From Paucimonas sp. (lineage in GTDB: Bacteria > Pseudomonadota > Gammaproteobacteria > Pseudomonadales > Pseudomonadaceae), in NCBI GenBank assembly GCA_031253995.1, contig JAIRVG010000052.1, forward strand, positions 124,001-188,000: a DNA stretch of 64,000 nucleotides, read 5' to 3'. The notes below the pieces were generated by a model, which did no database searches, was not told the origin of the DNA, and worked only from the letters and a program-made list of their open reading frames with translations. Of the stretch, positions 26,506 to 36,446 are shown in pieces (the stretch's first letter is position 1; every line of letters starts with the position of its first letter). The translations under genes and the position numbers were made by a program.

Positions 26506-26721
26506 TCAGTCCCGCTCGATGCTGTTGGCGACTGCACGCAGTTCGCTGATCGAGGCCTGGAGCCCGGTGACCCGCGCATTCACTTCGACGGCGTCCTCGG
26601 CATGCACCGAGTTGCGCAGGTACAGGGCGTGCCCGGCGAGGCCATGGGCCAGTTGCTCCATGCCGTCGGCGGTGTGTTCGAGATCGTCGTGAATGCGTTT
26701 CATGCGAGTGTCGGTGACCAA
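26506..26721 (-). CDS. Small hypothetical helical protein
   Basis: A 71-residue protein with heptad-like helices (MKRIHDDLEHTADGMEQLAHGLAGHALYLRNSV; ARVTGLQASISELRAVANSIERD) and no signal or membrane segment. The start is either TTG at 26721 (with GAGG ten bases upstream) or ATG at 26703 (without a site). Probably cotranscribed with the DUF1275 gene. No family recognised. Confidence 0.6.
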   Translation of the reverse strand: MVTDTRMKRIHDDLEHTADGMEQLAHGLAGHALYLRNSVHAEDAVEVNARVTGLQASISELRAVANSIERD

Positions 26722-26968
26722 GGCTTCATTTCCTCAACCGCGTGTCTGTCGTGACCGCCGGGCGCGCAGACTATAGCAACTCGTCGGTCTTCCCGCAGGC
26801 GCGCGGGCAACAATCGCGCTATACCTTGATCCAGCGCAATGGTTGTGGGGCAAATATATGGTCCGTATCGGAATACGCCTGAAGGCAGTGCAGGAATACA
26901 CCTCACGCGATGTCGTCCTCTCAGCGTATGCTGTAGCTACACTCCAATAACAGACAGCGGACTCCGAA

Positions 26969-28144
26969 ATGGATCCTTCCGAACCCTTGGACCTGCATGG
27001 CATGAACGCCAGCCTGTACGAGCAGCTCGTGCAGACGGTGGTGGACTACGCCATCTACATGATGGACCTCAGCGGCCATATCGTCTCCTGGAACGCCGGT
27101 GCCGAGCGGATCAAGGGATACCGGGCCGAAGAAGTCATCGGTCGGCATTTCTCGTTGTTCTTCACCGAGCAGGATTGCCGAGACGGGCGCCCCACCTACC
27201 TGTTGGGCAAGGCCCTGAGCGACGACCGGGCCCAGGACGAAGGCTGGCGCGTACGCAAGGACGGCACCCGTTTCTGGGCCCTGGTGGCGCTGGACGTGGT
27301 GCGCTCGCCGGAAGGCCGGGTGATCGGCCTGGCCAAGATCACCCGTGACATCACCGACCGCCGCGACGCGGCCTTGCAGCTCGACGCCATGCGTGCCCAG
27401 CTGTTCCAGTCGCAGAAACTCGAAGCCCTAGGCCAGTTGACCGGCGGCATGGCCCACGACTTCAACAACCTGCTGACCATCATCCTCAACTCGGCCAAGC
27501 TGGCGATCAACAGCCAGGACCCGAAACGCACCCACCGCCTGCTCGAACACGTGATCGACGCCGGCCAGCGCGGCAGCCAGATGACCCAGCAGTTGCTCAG
27601 CTTCGCCCGGCGCAAGGAACTGAACGTGGTGCGGGTGAACCTGGCGGAAGTGGTCGAATCGATCCACGCACTGCTGCACCAGGCCCTGCCCAGGGAGATC
27701 GAGCTGCACGTGCTGTGCGATGACGACCTGGCACCGGTCGAGGTGGACGCGGGGCAGTTGCAGATGGTCATGCTCAACCTGGTGCTGAACGCCCGCGACG
27801 CGATGGAAAACGGTGGCGAGATCCGCATCCGCGCGCGCAACCAGGTGCTGCTGGGAGAGCGCGAGGACCTGGTCGGTACCTTTGCCCTGATCAGTGTCAC
27901 CGACACCGGCAAGGGCATCGATGACGAGGTGCTGCCGCGGATCTTCGAGCCGTTCTTCACCACCAAGGGATTCGGCAAGGGCACAGGCCTGGGCCTGAGC
28001 CAGGTCTACGGTTTTGCCAAGCAGAGCAATGGCGGGATCTGGGTCGACAGCGTGCCGGGGCAAGGCACCTGCATGACCTTGTGCCTGCCGGCAGTCGTCA
28101 GTAACGGGGAGGGGAGTGCATCGTGGAACAGCTCCAGCGTCTAG
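26969..28144 (+). CDS. PAS-domain sensor histidine kinase (HDFNNLL type)
   Basis: A 391-residue soluble kinase: one PAS domain (residues about 15-135, with the YMMDLSGHIVSWNAGAERIKGY start and WRVRKDGTRFWALVALDVVR end typical of PAS/PAC units), then HisKA with His163 (GGMAHDFNNLLTIILN), an N-box (NLVLNARDAMENGG) and G-boxes (DTGKGID; GTGLGLSQVYGFAKQSNGG). It lacks a receiver of its own. The downstream KaiC gene begins 22 bases before its stop, and a stand-alone receiver follows that, so the kinase is the start of a three-gene signalling operon. Confidence 0.92.
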   Translation: MDPSEPLDLHGMNASLYEQLVQTVVDYAIYMMDLSGHIVSWNAGAERIKGYRAEEVIGRHFSLFFTEQDCRDGRPTYLLGKALSDDRAQDEGWRVRKDGTRFWALVALDVVRSPEGRVIGLAKITRDITDRRDAALQLDAMRAQLFQSQKLEALGQLTGGMAHDFNNLLTIILNSAKLAINSQDPKRTHRLLEHVIDAGQRGSQMTQQLLSFARRKELNVVRVNLAEVVESIHALLHQALPREIELHVLCDDDLAPVEVDAGQLQMVMLNLVLNARDAMENGGEIRIRARNQVLLGEREDLVGTFALISVTDTGKGIDDEVLPRIFEPFFTTKGFGKGTGLGLSQVYGFAKQSNGGIWVDSVPGQGTCMTLCLPAVVSNGEGSASWNSSSV

Positions 28145-29565
28145 AGACGGGTATCCAGGGCCTCGACGATCTGCTCAAGGGCGGATTGGTCGCCGGCGCC
28201 GCCTATATCGTCCAGGGTCGTCCCGGCTCGGGCAAGACCGTGCTGGCCAATCAACTGGCGTTCAATCACGTCGATCGCGGTGGCCGGGTGCTGGTGGCGA
28301 CCCTGCTCAGCGAGTCCCACGAGCGCCTGTTCCAGTACCTGTCGACCCTGTCGTTCTTCGACGCGGCGAAGATCGGCGACCAGATCCAGTTCCTCAGTGC
28401 CTTCGACACCCTGGAACAGGAAGGCCTGGAGGCGGTGGTCCGCCTGTTGCGCAGCGAGATCGCCCGGCACGGCGCGTCGCTGCTGATCATCGACGGCCTG
28501 CTCAACGCCCGCTCGCGGGCGGAAACCGTGCTCGACACCAAGAAGTTCATCTCCGAGCTGCAGGCCCATGCCGCCTTCGCCAGTTGCACCTTGCTCCTGC
28601 TGACCAGCGTTCACCTGGAGGAAGACTGCCCCGAGCACACCATGGTCGACGGCGTGATCGAGCTGGGCGAGGACCTGCACGGTGCCCGCGCGGTACGGCG
28701 CATCCAGTTGCGCAAGACCCGCGGCAGCGCGGCGCTGTCCGGCCTGCATGAGTGCGAGATCACCGCCGACGGCCTGCAGGTGTATCCGCGCCTGGAGGCA
28801 CTGTACGGCCATCCGTCCGGCCCCGGCAGCGAGACGTGGGCGCGGGTGAGCAGCGGTGTTCCCTGCCTGGACGACTTGCTCGACGGAGGATTGGCGCAAG
28901 GTTCGGTAACCCTGGTCATGGGCCCGTCAGGCAGTGGCAAGACCTCCCTGGGCCTGAGCTTCCTCAGCGCCGCCACGCCCTCGGCGCCAGCGCTGTACTT
29001 CGGTTTCTACGAGTCCGCCGCACGGTTGCGCATGAAGGCTGCCAGCCTCGGCCTGGATTTCCCGACGCTGGAACGGGACGGCGCGCTGCACATGCTCTGG
29101 CAGCCGACCACCGAGGGTTTGCTCGACGATGTCGGTGCACGCCTGGTACGCCAGGTCGCTGAGCTGGGCATCAAGCGGGTGGTGATCGACAACCTCGGTG
29201 CCTTCGCCCGCCTGGCGACCCGCCCGGAACGCCTGAACGAATTCTTCCGTGCCCTGATGGGCGAATTGCGGGCCCGCGACGTGACCGTGCTGGCGACCTG
29301 GGAAATGCGCGATCTGTTCGGCTCGGAAATCATCGCGCCGGCGCCGGAGCTGTCGAGCATCGTCGACAACCTGCTGCTGATGCGTTTCGTCGAACTCAAC
29401 TCGCAGCTCAAGCGCGTCCTGTCGATACTGAAGGTGCGCGACAGTCGCTATGACCCGGCCTTGCTGGAGGTGGTCTTCGGTGAGGGGGGAATGGAGTTGC
29501 ACAAGGCATTCAACGAGGCCGCCGCGGTGCTATCCGGCACGGCGCAGCCACTGGAGCGGTCCTGA
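28123..29565 (+). CDS. KaiC-like double-domain ATPase
   Basis: A 480-residue RecA-fold protein with two tandem KaiC domains. Domain 1: TGIQGLDDLLKGGL, Walker A GRPGSGKT, Walker B LLIIDGLLNAR. Domain 2: SGVPCLDDLLDGGL, Walker A GPSGSGKT, Walker B RVVIDNLGAFAR. The paired catalytic glutamates of cyanobacterial KaiC appear here as Ser-Glu (LLSESHERL) and Tyr-Glu (GFYESAARL), so each site keeps one Glu. It starts with GTG behind GGGGAGGGGAG, overlapping the kinase gene. Non-cyanobacterial KaiC proteins often act in two-component signalling; the position between a kinase and a receiver gene supports that here. Confidence 0.9.
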   Translation: MEQLQRLETGIQGLDDLLKGGLVAGAAYIVQGRPGSGKTVLANQLAFNHVDRGGRVLVATLLSESHERLFQYLSTLSFFDAAKIGDQIQFLSAFDTLEQEGLEAVVRLLRSEIARHGASLLIIDGLLNARSRAETVLDTKKFISELQAHAAFASCTLLLLTSVHLEEDCPEHTMVDGVIELGEDLHGARAVRRIQLRKTRGSAALSGLHECEITADGLQVYPRLEALYGHPSGPGSETWARVSSGVPCLDDLLDGGLAQGSVTLVMGPSGSGKTSLGLSFLSAATPSAPALYFGFYESAARLRMKAASLGLDFPTLERDGALHMLWQPTTEGLLDDVGARLVRQVAELGIKRVVIDNLGAFARLATRPERLNEFFRALMGELRARDVTVLATWEMRDLFGSEIIAPAPELSSIVDNLLLMRFVELNSQLKRVLSILKVRDSRYDPALLEVVFGEGGMELHKAFNEAAAVLSGTAQPLERS

Positions 29566-29584
29566 GGGGCCGCGGTCTGACGAT

Positions 29585-29953
29585 ATGAGCACGATCCTGG
29601 TGGTCGACGACGAGTATCAGATCTCCGACATCCTGGCATTCACCCTGGAGGACGAGGGGTATGGGGTAGTCAAGGCCGGCAACGGCGAGAAGGCCCTGGA
29701 AGTGCTGGATGATGTCCGGGTGGATCTGCTGATCACCGACTACATGATGCCGGTGATGAACGGCGAGGAACTCGCCCGCAAGCTGCGTGACCTCCCGCGG
29801 TTCAAGGCGCTGCCGATCATTCTCATCAGTGGCGCGCAGGCCAGTATCGGCCGAGAGAATCCCGGGCTGTTCGACGGGGTGCTGGATAAGCCGTTCGATC
29901 CCGCAATCCTGATTGCCATGGTCCGGCAACTGATGCCGTCGCCCGGGGGGTGA
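29585..29953 (+). CDS. Stand-alone response regulator receiver domain
   Basis: A 122-residue CheY-like receiver: the acidic pair VVDDE at 6-10, phospho-acceptor Asp52 (LLITDYMMP), Thr/Ser position in ILISGAQ and Lys in LDKPFD. There is no output domain. It starts at ATG 29585, 19 bases after the KaiC stop, and is the probable phosphate acceptor of the PAS kinase two genes upstream, or the partner of the KaiC protein. Confidence 0.9.
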   Translation: MSTILVVDDEYQISDILAFTLEDEGYGVVKAGNGEKALEVLDDVRVDLLITDYMMPVMNGEELARKLRDLPRFKALPIILISGAQASIGRENPGLFDGVLDKPFDPAILIAMVRQLMPSPGG

Positions 29954-30041
29954 GCCCCGGTAGCGCGATCAACAGGTGGGGCGATGGCCCGTAATGGTTC
30001 TGGACCGGGCGCATCCGTGCGACACAAGTCATGCGGACAGC

Positions 30042-30239
30042 TTACAGATTGCCTTCTCCTTTTTCCGGTGCCGGGCTGCCGGCCTGAATGCGCTTGTAGA
30101 TCTCTTCACGGTGCACCTGGACGTTCTTCGGTGCGTCGATACCGATCCTCACTTGCATCCCTTTGACGCCTAGAATGGTGACCTTGATGTCATCGTCGAT
30201 GACGATGCTTTCGCCAACCTTGCGGGTGAGTATCAGCAT
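30042..30239 (-). CDS. csrA: CsrA/RsmA-family RNA-binding translational regulator
   Basis: A 65-residue CsrA homologue ([39 protein letters not shown]). It binds GGA motifs in mRNA leaders and is controlled by Rsm sponge RNAs. The ATG at 30239 follows AAGGAG. The core RNA-contact residues Leu4, Arg6 and the VHREEI motif with Arg44-equivalent are present. The C-terminal tail [11 protein letters not shown] differs from that of RsmA; pseudomonads usually have several paralogues, and which one this is (RsmE, RsmI or other) cannot be settled here. Confidence 0.93.
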   Translation of the reverse strand: MLILTRKVGESIVIDDDIKVTILGVKGMQVRIGIDAPKNVQVHREEIYKRIQAGSPAPEKGEGNL

Positions 30240-30607
30240 GTACTTCTCCTTGGTAACTTGAAATGCCTCGCGGGTGGAGCCCACGGAGGATGGGGAGCGC
30301 CGGGGGAGCGCTTCCCTCTTTCCCTTCATTAAAGACGCATTCGTTGAAAATTAATTCCCCGAGCAAAATATTTGCTGATGTCTTTTTCGGTTGGGAGTCG
30401 TTCGGATAGTCGGAAACTTCGCCTGGCGAAATGTTCCACCCCGCAAGCATAGGGCGCTTGAACGCATATGGGAAATTTCTCTTATCAAAAGAGAAACCCT
30501 CATGAAATAACTTTCATTTTGTGAGGATTTAACTCATTGATTTAAATGAGTTTCATTCTTGCTTGCAGCAGCAACTTTGCGCCCAGGGCCGGGCGCAAAC
30601 AGCCGGT
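30240..30607. other. 368-bp intergenic region upstream of csrA and downstream of modC
   Basis: AT-rich relative to the flanks, with no gene. It contains the csrA leader and promoter on the minus strand, and at 30531-30552 an 8-bp perfect inverted repeat (AACTCATT, 6-base spacer, AATGAGTT). Confidence 0.6.
30531..30552. promoter_or_regulatory. Inverted repeat AACTCATT-N6-AATGAGTT
   Basis: A perfect 8-bp dyad, 56 bases past the modC stop and about 290 bases upstream of csrA. It could be an operator for csrA or the end-of-operon hairpin of modABC; no long T-run is present. Confidence 0.35.
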
Positions 30608-31705
30608 TCAGGCGTTATGGCCGAGGAGGGCCACGCCCTTGATCTGCGCCCACAAGCGTTGTCCCTCGTGCAGGCCGAGCTGGTCACTGGAATAACGCGT
30701 GACCCGGGCCAGCAGCGGGTGCCCGCCAGCGTCCAGGCTGACCAGCACCTGCGCCGGATTATCCTGTTCGCCCACGGCGCGCAGGGTCACCGGCAGGCGG
30801 TTGATGATGCTGGACTGGCTATCCTCGGCAAGGCTCAGGCTGACGTCCCGGGCCTGGATCTTGACCCGCAGGCTGGAACCGGGCGGCAGTGGCGCATGGG
30901 GAATGCGCAGGCACAGGTCGCTGTCCGGCAGATGCAGGTCCAGCAGCTGGTAGGTGGCGTCGTAGGCGCCGCTGCGGCCTTCGATGATGACCCCGGCGTC
31001 TTCGTCCTGGGCCAGGGGCAGGTCGAGGCGGGCGAGGGTCTGGTTGAGCGGGCCGCTGGCGAGGACCTTGCCCTGTTCCAGCAGCACCAGGTGGTCGGCG
31101 AGGCGGGCGACTTCTTCCTGGGCGTGGCTGACGTAGATCAGCGGGATGCTCAGTTCGTCATGCAGGCGTTCCAGGTACGGCAGGATTTCCCGCTTGCGCG
31201 GGGCGTCGAGGGCCGCCAGCGGCTCGTCCATCAACAGCAGGCGCGGACTGGTGAGCAGGGCGCGGGCGATGCCGACGCGCTGGCGCTCGCCGCCGGAGAG
31301 GGTGTCGGCCTTGCGCGCCAGCAGGTGATCGATGCCCAGCAGCTCGCAGGCCTGTTGCAGGCTGATGCGGCGCGTGGCGGGATCGATGCGGCGCCAGCCG
31401 AACTCCAGGTTTCCGCGCACCGAGAGGTGGCTGAACAGGCTGGCTTCCTGGAACACGTAGCCGATCGGACGCTGGTGCGGCGGGATGAAGATGCCGTTGG
31501 CCGAGTCCTGCCAGACCTTGCCCTCGACTTCGATATAGGCGTCGCCGGCCCGCTCCAGCCCGGCCAGGCAGCGCAGGCAGGTGGTCTTGCCCGAGCCGGA
31601 GGCGCCGAACAGGGCGCTGACACCGCGACCGGGCAGGCTCAGGTCGACATCCAGGGTGAAGTCGTCGCGGGCGATGTTCACCCGGGCGCGGATGGACGAG
31701 GTCAT
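30608..31705 (-). CDS. modC: Molybdate ABC transporter ATP-binding protein ModC
   Basis: A 365-residue import ATPase. The N-terminal ABC domain has Walker A ([12 protein letters not shown]), the ModC-type Q-loop ([18 protein letters not shown]), signature (LSGGERQRV), Walker B ([11 protein letters not shown]) and switch His (YVSHAQEEV). The C-terminal ~130 residues form a molybdate-binding Mop/TOBE domain ([25 protein letters not shown]). The ATG at 31705 follows GGAG and is two bases past the modB stop; a TTG six bases upstream is less likely. Third gene of modABC. Confidence 0.96.
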   Translation of the reverse strand: MTSSIRARVNIARDDFTLDVDLSLPGRGVSALFGASGSGKTTCLRCLAGLERAGDAYIEVEGKVWQDSANGIFIPPHQRPIGYVFQEASLFSHLSVRGNLEFGWRRIDPATRRISLQQACELLGIDHLLARKADTLSGGERQRVGIARALLTSPRLLLMDEPLAALDAPRKREILPYLERLHDELSIPLIYVSHAQEEVARLADHLVLLEQGKVLASGPLNQTLARLDLPLAQDEDAGVIIEGRSGAYDATYQLLDLHLPDSDLCLRIPHAPLPPGSSLRVKIQARDVSLSLAEDSQSSIINRLPVTLRAVGEQDNPAQVLVSLDAGGHPLLARVTRYSSDQLGLHEGQRLWAQIKGVALLGHNA

Positions 31706-31707
31706 GT

Positions 31708-32384
31708 TCAACTCCAGGCCGATTTGCCGCGGCTGCCATACAGCGCCAGCAGTACCACGAACGAGAACACCAGCATTGCGCCGGCCAGCCAGTGGGCCTG
31801 GGCGTACTCCATGGCCTCGACGTGGTCGAAGATCTGTACCGAGACCACGCGGGTCTTGTCGGGGATGTTGCCGCCGATCATCAGGACCACGCCGAACTCA
31901 CCCACGGTATGGGCGAAGCCGAGGATGCTGGCGGTGATGAAGCCGGGCCTGGCCAAGGGCAGGACCACGCTGAAGAAGGTGTCCCACGGGCTGGCCCGCA
32001 GGGTCGCGGCCACCTCCAGCGGGCGTTCGCCGATCGCGGTGAAGGCGTTCTGCAACGGCTGCACCACGAACGGCATGGAATACACCACCGAGCCGATCAC
32101 CAGCCCGGTGAAGCTGAACACCACGGTACCCAGGCCCAGGGCCTGGGTGGTCTGGCCGATGAAGCCATGGGGACCGAGGGCCAGCAGCAGGTAGAAACCG
32201 ATCACCGTCGGCGGCAGCACCAGGGGCAGGGCCACCACCGCGCCCACCGGCCCGCGCAGCCAGGAGCGGGTGCGCGCCAGCCACCAGGCGATCGGCGTGC
32301 CCACCAGCAGCAGGATCAGGGTGGTCAGCGACGCCAGCTTGAGGGTCAGCCAGATTGCGCCGAAATCGCTGGCGTCGAGCGGCA

Positions 32385-32385
<1 letters not shown>
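31708..32385 (-). CDS. modB: Molybdate ABC transporter permease ModB
   Basis: A 225-residue inner-membrane permease with about five hydrophobic segments. The EAA loop is [25 protein letters not shown], and ModB-typical stretches include [14 protein letters not shown] and LGPHGFIGQ. The start codon overlaps the modA stop by one base (TGATG), so translation is coupled. Confidence 0.95.
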
Positions 32386-33201
<816 letters not shown>

Positions 33202-33225
33202 GTCTCGCAAACGGGAAGCTTTGTT

Positions 33226-34299
33226 TCAGCGGCGGATCAGGGTAAGGGCTTCTGCGCCAAGTTTGCGTGTCAATTCGGCCGCCGGCAGCTCGATACCGAG
33301 GCGCAGGGCCTGGCCGGACCACAGGTTGCTGAAGTCGCTGTTGCCCTGGGGCTCGCTGATCGCCCGCACCGGCATCAGCGCGCCGCCGGCGAGGGGGAAG
33401 GCCGGGGCCAGGTCGCTGACCGGGCCCAGTTCGCGCATGATCCGGGTGACGATACCGCGGGCCGGGCGTCCGGTGAACAGGTTGGTCAGCGCCGTGTCGC
33501 TTTCCCGCGCGGTGTGCAGGGCGCGGCGGTGCGCCGGGGAGACCTTGGCTTCCGGGCAGAACAGGTAGGCGGTGCCCAGTTGCACGGCCGCTGCGCCGAG
33601 GGTGAAGGCCGCAGCGATACCGCGGGCATCGCCGATGCCGCCGGCGGCGATCACCGGCACGCGCACCGCGTCGGCGATCTGCGGGACCAGGGCGAAGGTG
33701 CCGACCTGGCTGTTCAGGTCATCGCTGAGGAACATGCCGCGATGGCCGCCGGCCTCGTAGCCCATGGCGATGATCGCGTCGCAGCCGTGCTGCTCCAGCC
33801 ACAGCGCCTCGGCCACCGTGGTGGCGCTGGAGATGACTTTGGCGCCCGTGGCCTTGACCCGTGCCAGCAGGCGCGGCTCGGGCAGGCCGAAGTGGAAGCT
33901 GACCACTTCCGGCCGGTATTCCTCGACCAGCGCGCAGCTGTTGTCATCGAACGGCGCGCGGCTGGACACCGGCGTCGGCGCGTCGAAATCGGCGCCGACT
34001 TCCTCGTAATAGGGCTTGAGCGCCTGTTTCCAGCGCTCGATGCGTGCCGGGTCGCTGGCGGGTGGGGTGTGGCAGAAGAAGTTGACGTTGAGCGGACCGC
34101 GGCTGGCCTGGCGGAAGGTTTCCAGTTCCTGGCGGATCTGTTCGGCGCCGAGCATGGCGCAGGGCAGGGAGCCGAGGCCGCCGGCATTGCTCACGGCAAT
34201 GGCCATGGCCGAACCGCTGGCACCGGCCATCGGCGCCTGGAGGATCGGCAGTTCGATGGCGAACAGGTCGAGGATGCGCGGGTCCGGCCATTGACTCAT
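33226..34299 (-). CDS. Nitronate monooxygenase (2-nitropropane dioxygenase family)
   Basis: A 357-residue FMN-dependent TIM-barrel enzyme oxidising alkyl nitronates. Family marks: ILQAPMAGASGSAMAIAVSNAGGLGSLPC at the N-terminus, the flavin/catalytic His segment MGYEAGGHRGMF, and the phosphate-binding AAGGIGDARGIAAAFTLGAAAVQLGTAYL. Start ATG at 34299 has AAGGAG. It is the third gene of a probable operon with DUF1883 and a 56-residue protein, 31 bases after the latter. Confidence 0.88.
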   Translation of the reverse strand: MSQWPDPRILDLFAIELPILQAPMAGASGSAMAIAVSNAGGLGSLPCAMLGAEQIRQELETFRQASRGPLNVNFFCHTPPASDPARIERWKQALKPYYEEVGADFDAPTPVSSRAPFDDNSCALVEEYRPEVVSFHFGLPEPRLLARVKATGAKVISSATTVAEALWLEQHGCDAIIAMGYEAGGHRGMFLSDDLNSQVGTFALVPQIADAVRVPVIAAGGIGDARGIAAAFTLGAAAVQLGTAYLFCPEAKVSPAHRRALHTARESDTALTNLFTGRPARGIVTRIMRELGPVSDLAPAFPLAGGALMPVRAISEPQGNSDFSNLWSGQALRLGIELPAAELTRKLGAEALTLIRR

Positions 34300-34330
34300 T
34301 GCTGCGGTCTCCTTGCTGCGGTCGCGGGCC

Positions 34331-34501
34331 TCAGAGTGCCTTGCTGACCTGGATGTCGGTGATCTTCTCGACGTCGTCGCCGTGGATCTTGCGCAAGGCG
34401 TCCAGGGCCTGCTCTTGCGAGTTGTCCGGCATGTGCGCGAAGTCCCAGCGGCGTTCGCCGTCGAGCTTGTACTTGATGACGTATTTGATGGTGGCGGTCA
34501 T
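34331..34501 (-). CDS. Small conserved-looking hypothetical protein (56 residues)
   Basis: A short soluble protein beginning MTATIKYVIKYKLDGERRWD and ending DVEKITDIQVSKAL. The strand-strand-helix-strand look suggests a compact alpha/beta domain. It starts five bases after the DUF1883 stop and shares its strand, so it is translated from the same mRNA. Codon use is normal. Function unknown. Confidence 0.7.
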   Translation of the reverse strand: MTATIKYVIKYKLDGERRWDFAHMPDNSQEQALDALRKIHGDDVEKITDIQVSKAL

Positions 34502-34506
34502 GGGGC

Positions 34507-34809
34507 TTATCTCAGTTGCGACGACGAACGACGGATGATCTTGATCTTGTGGGTGAAGGCCGGCTTGCGGGTCACCGAGATCGGCCGCGTGGTGACGGTG
34601 TCCAGGGTGATGTTCCAGAAGCCGGTGCTCGGCACCGTGATCTTCGCCGGGAACTTGTCGAAGGCCCCGCCGTGATAGGTGTGCCGGCCGCCGTTCTTGA
34701 AACTGCGGAAGTTGGCATCGTTCATCAGGCGGATATTGCAGCGCTGGGAGCATTCGATGACGACGATGTCGTCTTCGTTCAGGTGTTCGCGCTGGTGTAC
34801 GAATTTCAT
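34507..34809 (-). CDS. DUF1883-family protein
   Basis: A 100-residue all-beta protein. The sequence MKFVHQREHLNEDDIVVIEC, then RCNIRLMNDANFRSFKNGGRHTYHGGAF and KFPAKITVPSTGFWNITLD, is the DUF1883 signature. The family occurs alone or next to TIR-like domains, with no established biochemical role. GCGGAG precedes the ATG at 34809. First gene of the operon leading to the nitronate monooxygenase. Confidence 0.8.
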   Translation of the reverse strand: MKFVHQREHLNEDDIVVIECSQRCNIRLMNDANFRSFKNGGRHTYHGGAFDKFPAKITVPSTGFWNITLDTVTTRPISVTRKPAFTHKIKIIRRSSSQLR

Positions 34810-34970
34810 GTTACGGCTCCGCAAGGGATGTTTCGGCAAAGCGGCACGATAACAGAAGGTTGCCGAAGTAATGTAGGACTCGTCACATTCCTTGCGATAA
34901 ATCTGACATTCCAGGGAGCAAATTGGCCTAATGGTGGTCCTAGGGTTTTTAAAGTTTGGAGCGGGACTCG

Positions 34971-35321
34971 ATGAAATGGTTTGTATCTGCCTTGGCGTTG
35001 ACGCTGACCGGTTGCGCCAGTGTGGCCGAGTTGGAACAGAGCCCGGAGACCCTGGATGTGATGTCCGGCAAGTCGCCGGAGCAATACCTGGCCTGTGTCC
35101 AGGATCGCTTGAAGGACAGCCGTGATCCGTTGCAGGTGACGCGGGAGAAGAATTCGATCCGGGTCATCGTGCCGCAGAAGCTGGCCGATGCGCCGGCGGC
35201 GGTAATGGACATCAGCGAACGCTCCAGTGGCAGCAGCATCAAGCTGCATGAGCGGCTGAACAACTTCCCGTTGCGTCTTTCCGATGTGAACAATGCGGCG
35301 ACCCGCTGCATTTCGGGCTGA
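34971..35321 (+). CDS. Small putative lipoprotein
   Basis: A 116-residue envelope protein. Signal MKWFVSALALTLTGC carries the lipobox LTGC. The mature part (ASVAELEQSPETLDVMSGKS, later two cysteines in LACVQDRL and TRCISG) has no recognised domain; the two cysteines could form a disulphide. GGAG lies nine bases before ATG 34971. It stands alone between the DUF1883 operon and galU. Confidence 0.8.
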   Translation: MKWFVSALALTLTGCASVAELEQSPETLDVMSGKSPEQYLACVQDRLKDSRDPLQVTREKNSIRVIVPQKLADAPAAVMDISERSSGSSIKLHERLNNFPLRLSDVNNAATRCISG

Positions 35322-35559
35322 AATCCTCTTGAGTGCCCGCCGGGATGATGGCAAAGGTATCGTTTCCTACCCTGAAAACGACACCTTTCCGACGCCTGGA
35401 GAATGGCGTAAAGCCAATATTTTCAATGGCCGGGAACTATCGCCCAGTGGATTTCTCTATGATGGCAACGGTTGCGCCCGGGCGGGGCATTGTAAGGTGC
35501 ACGCCGCCTGATTAGACTGCGCCGAAATTCGTACGCACAGCCCTTCGTTAAGGACTTTT

Positions 35560-36399
35560 ATGATCAAGAAATGCTTGTTCCCGGCCGCCGGTTACGGCAC
35601 CCGCTTCCTGCCAGCAACCAAAGCCATGCCCAAGGAAATGCTGCCGGTGGTCAACAAGCCACTGATCCAGTACGGCGTCGAAGAAGCCCTGGAGGCCGGT
35701 CTGACCGAGATCTCCATCGTCACCGGCCGCGGCAAGCGCGCCCTGGAAGACCACTTCGACATCAGCTACGAGCTGGAAACCCAGATCAAGGGCACCGACA
35801 AGGAAAAATACCTGGTCGGCATCCGCCGCCTGCTGGATGAGTGCTCCTTCTCCTACACCCGTCAGACCGAGATGAAAGGCCTGGGCCACGCCATCCTCAC
35901 CGGCCGTCCGCTGATCGGTGACGAGCCGTTCGCCGTGGTCCTGGCGGACGACCTGTGCGTCAACCTCGACGACGACGGCGTGCTGACCCAGATGGTCAAG
36001 CTGTACAAGCAGTTCCGCTGCTCGATCGTCGCCATCCAGGAAGTCGATCCGCAGGAAACCAACAAGTACGGCGTGATTGCCGGCGAGATGATCCGCGACG
36101 ACATCTACCGCGTGCACAGCATGGTCGAGAAGCCGAAGCCGGAAGACGCGCCGTCCAACCTGGCGATCATCGGCCGCTACATCCTGACCCCGGACATCTT
36201 CGACCTGATCGAACAGACCGAGCCAGGCAAGGGTGGCGAGATCCAGATCACCGACGCCCTGATGAAGCAGGCGCAGAACGGCTGCGTCATGGCCTACAAG
36301 TTCAAGGGCAAGCGTTTCGACTGCGGTGGCGCAGAAGGCTACATCGAGGCGACCAACTTCTGCTTCGAGAACTTCTACAAGACCGGCAAGGCTTACTGA
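35560..36399 (+). CDS. galU: UTP-glucose-1-phosphate uridylyltransferase GalU
   Basis: A 279-residue nucleotidyltransferase making UDP-glucose for LPS core and exopolysaccharide. The pyrophosphorylase motif is AAGYGTRFLPATKAMPKEMLP (about residues 8-28), with VLADDLCVN for the metal site and VEKPKPEDAPSNLAIIGRY for the sugar site. AAGGAC precedes the ATG. Single gene with its own terminator. Confidence 0.97.
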   Translation: MIKKCLFPAAGYGTRFLPATKAMPKEMLPVVNKPLIQYGVEEALEAGLTEISIVTGRGKRALEDHFDISYELETQIKGTDKEKYLVGIRRLLDECSFSYTRQTEMKGLGHAILTGRPLIGDEPFAVVLADDLCVNLDDDGVLTQMVKLYKQFRCSIVAIQEVDPQETNKYGVIAGEMIRDDIYRVHSMVEKPKPEDAPSNLAIIGRYILTPDIFDLIEQTEPGKGGEIQITDALMKQAQNGCVMAYKFKGKRFDCGGAEGYIEATNFCFENFYKTGKAY

Positions 36400-36415
36400 G
36401 TCTTCCCGTTGTGCC

Positions 36416-36445
36416 AAAAAAGCCACCTTCGGGTGGCTTTTTTTT
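36416..36445 (+). terminator. galU terminator
   Basis: AAAAAAGCCACC and GGTGGCTTTTTTTT around a TTCG loop, 16 bases after the galU stop. The A-run on the other side makes it usable in both directions. Confidence 0.92.
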
Positions 36446-36446
36446 G

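Noticed and set aside
30563..32194. 543-codon plus-strand frame across modC and modB
   Set aside because: Antisense of modC/modB; composition is that of a shadow frame.
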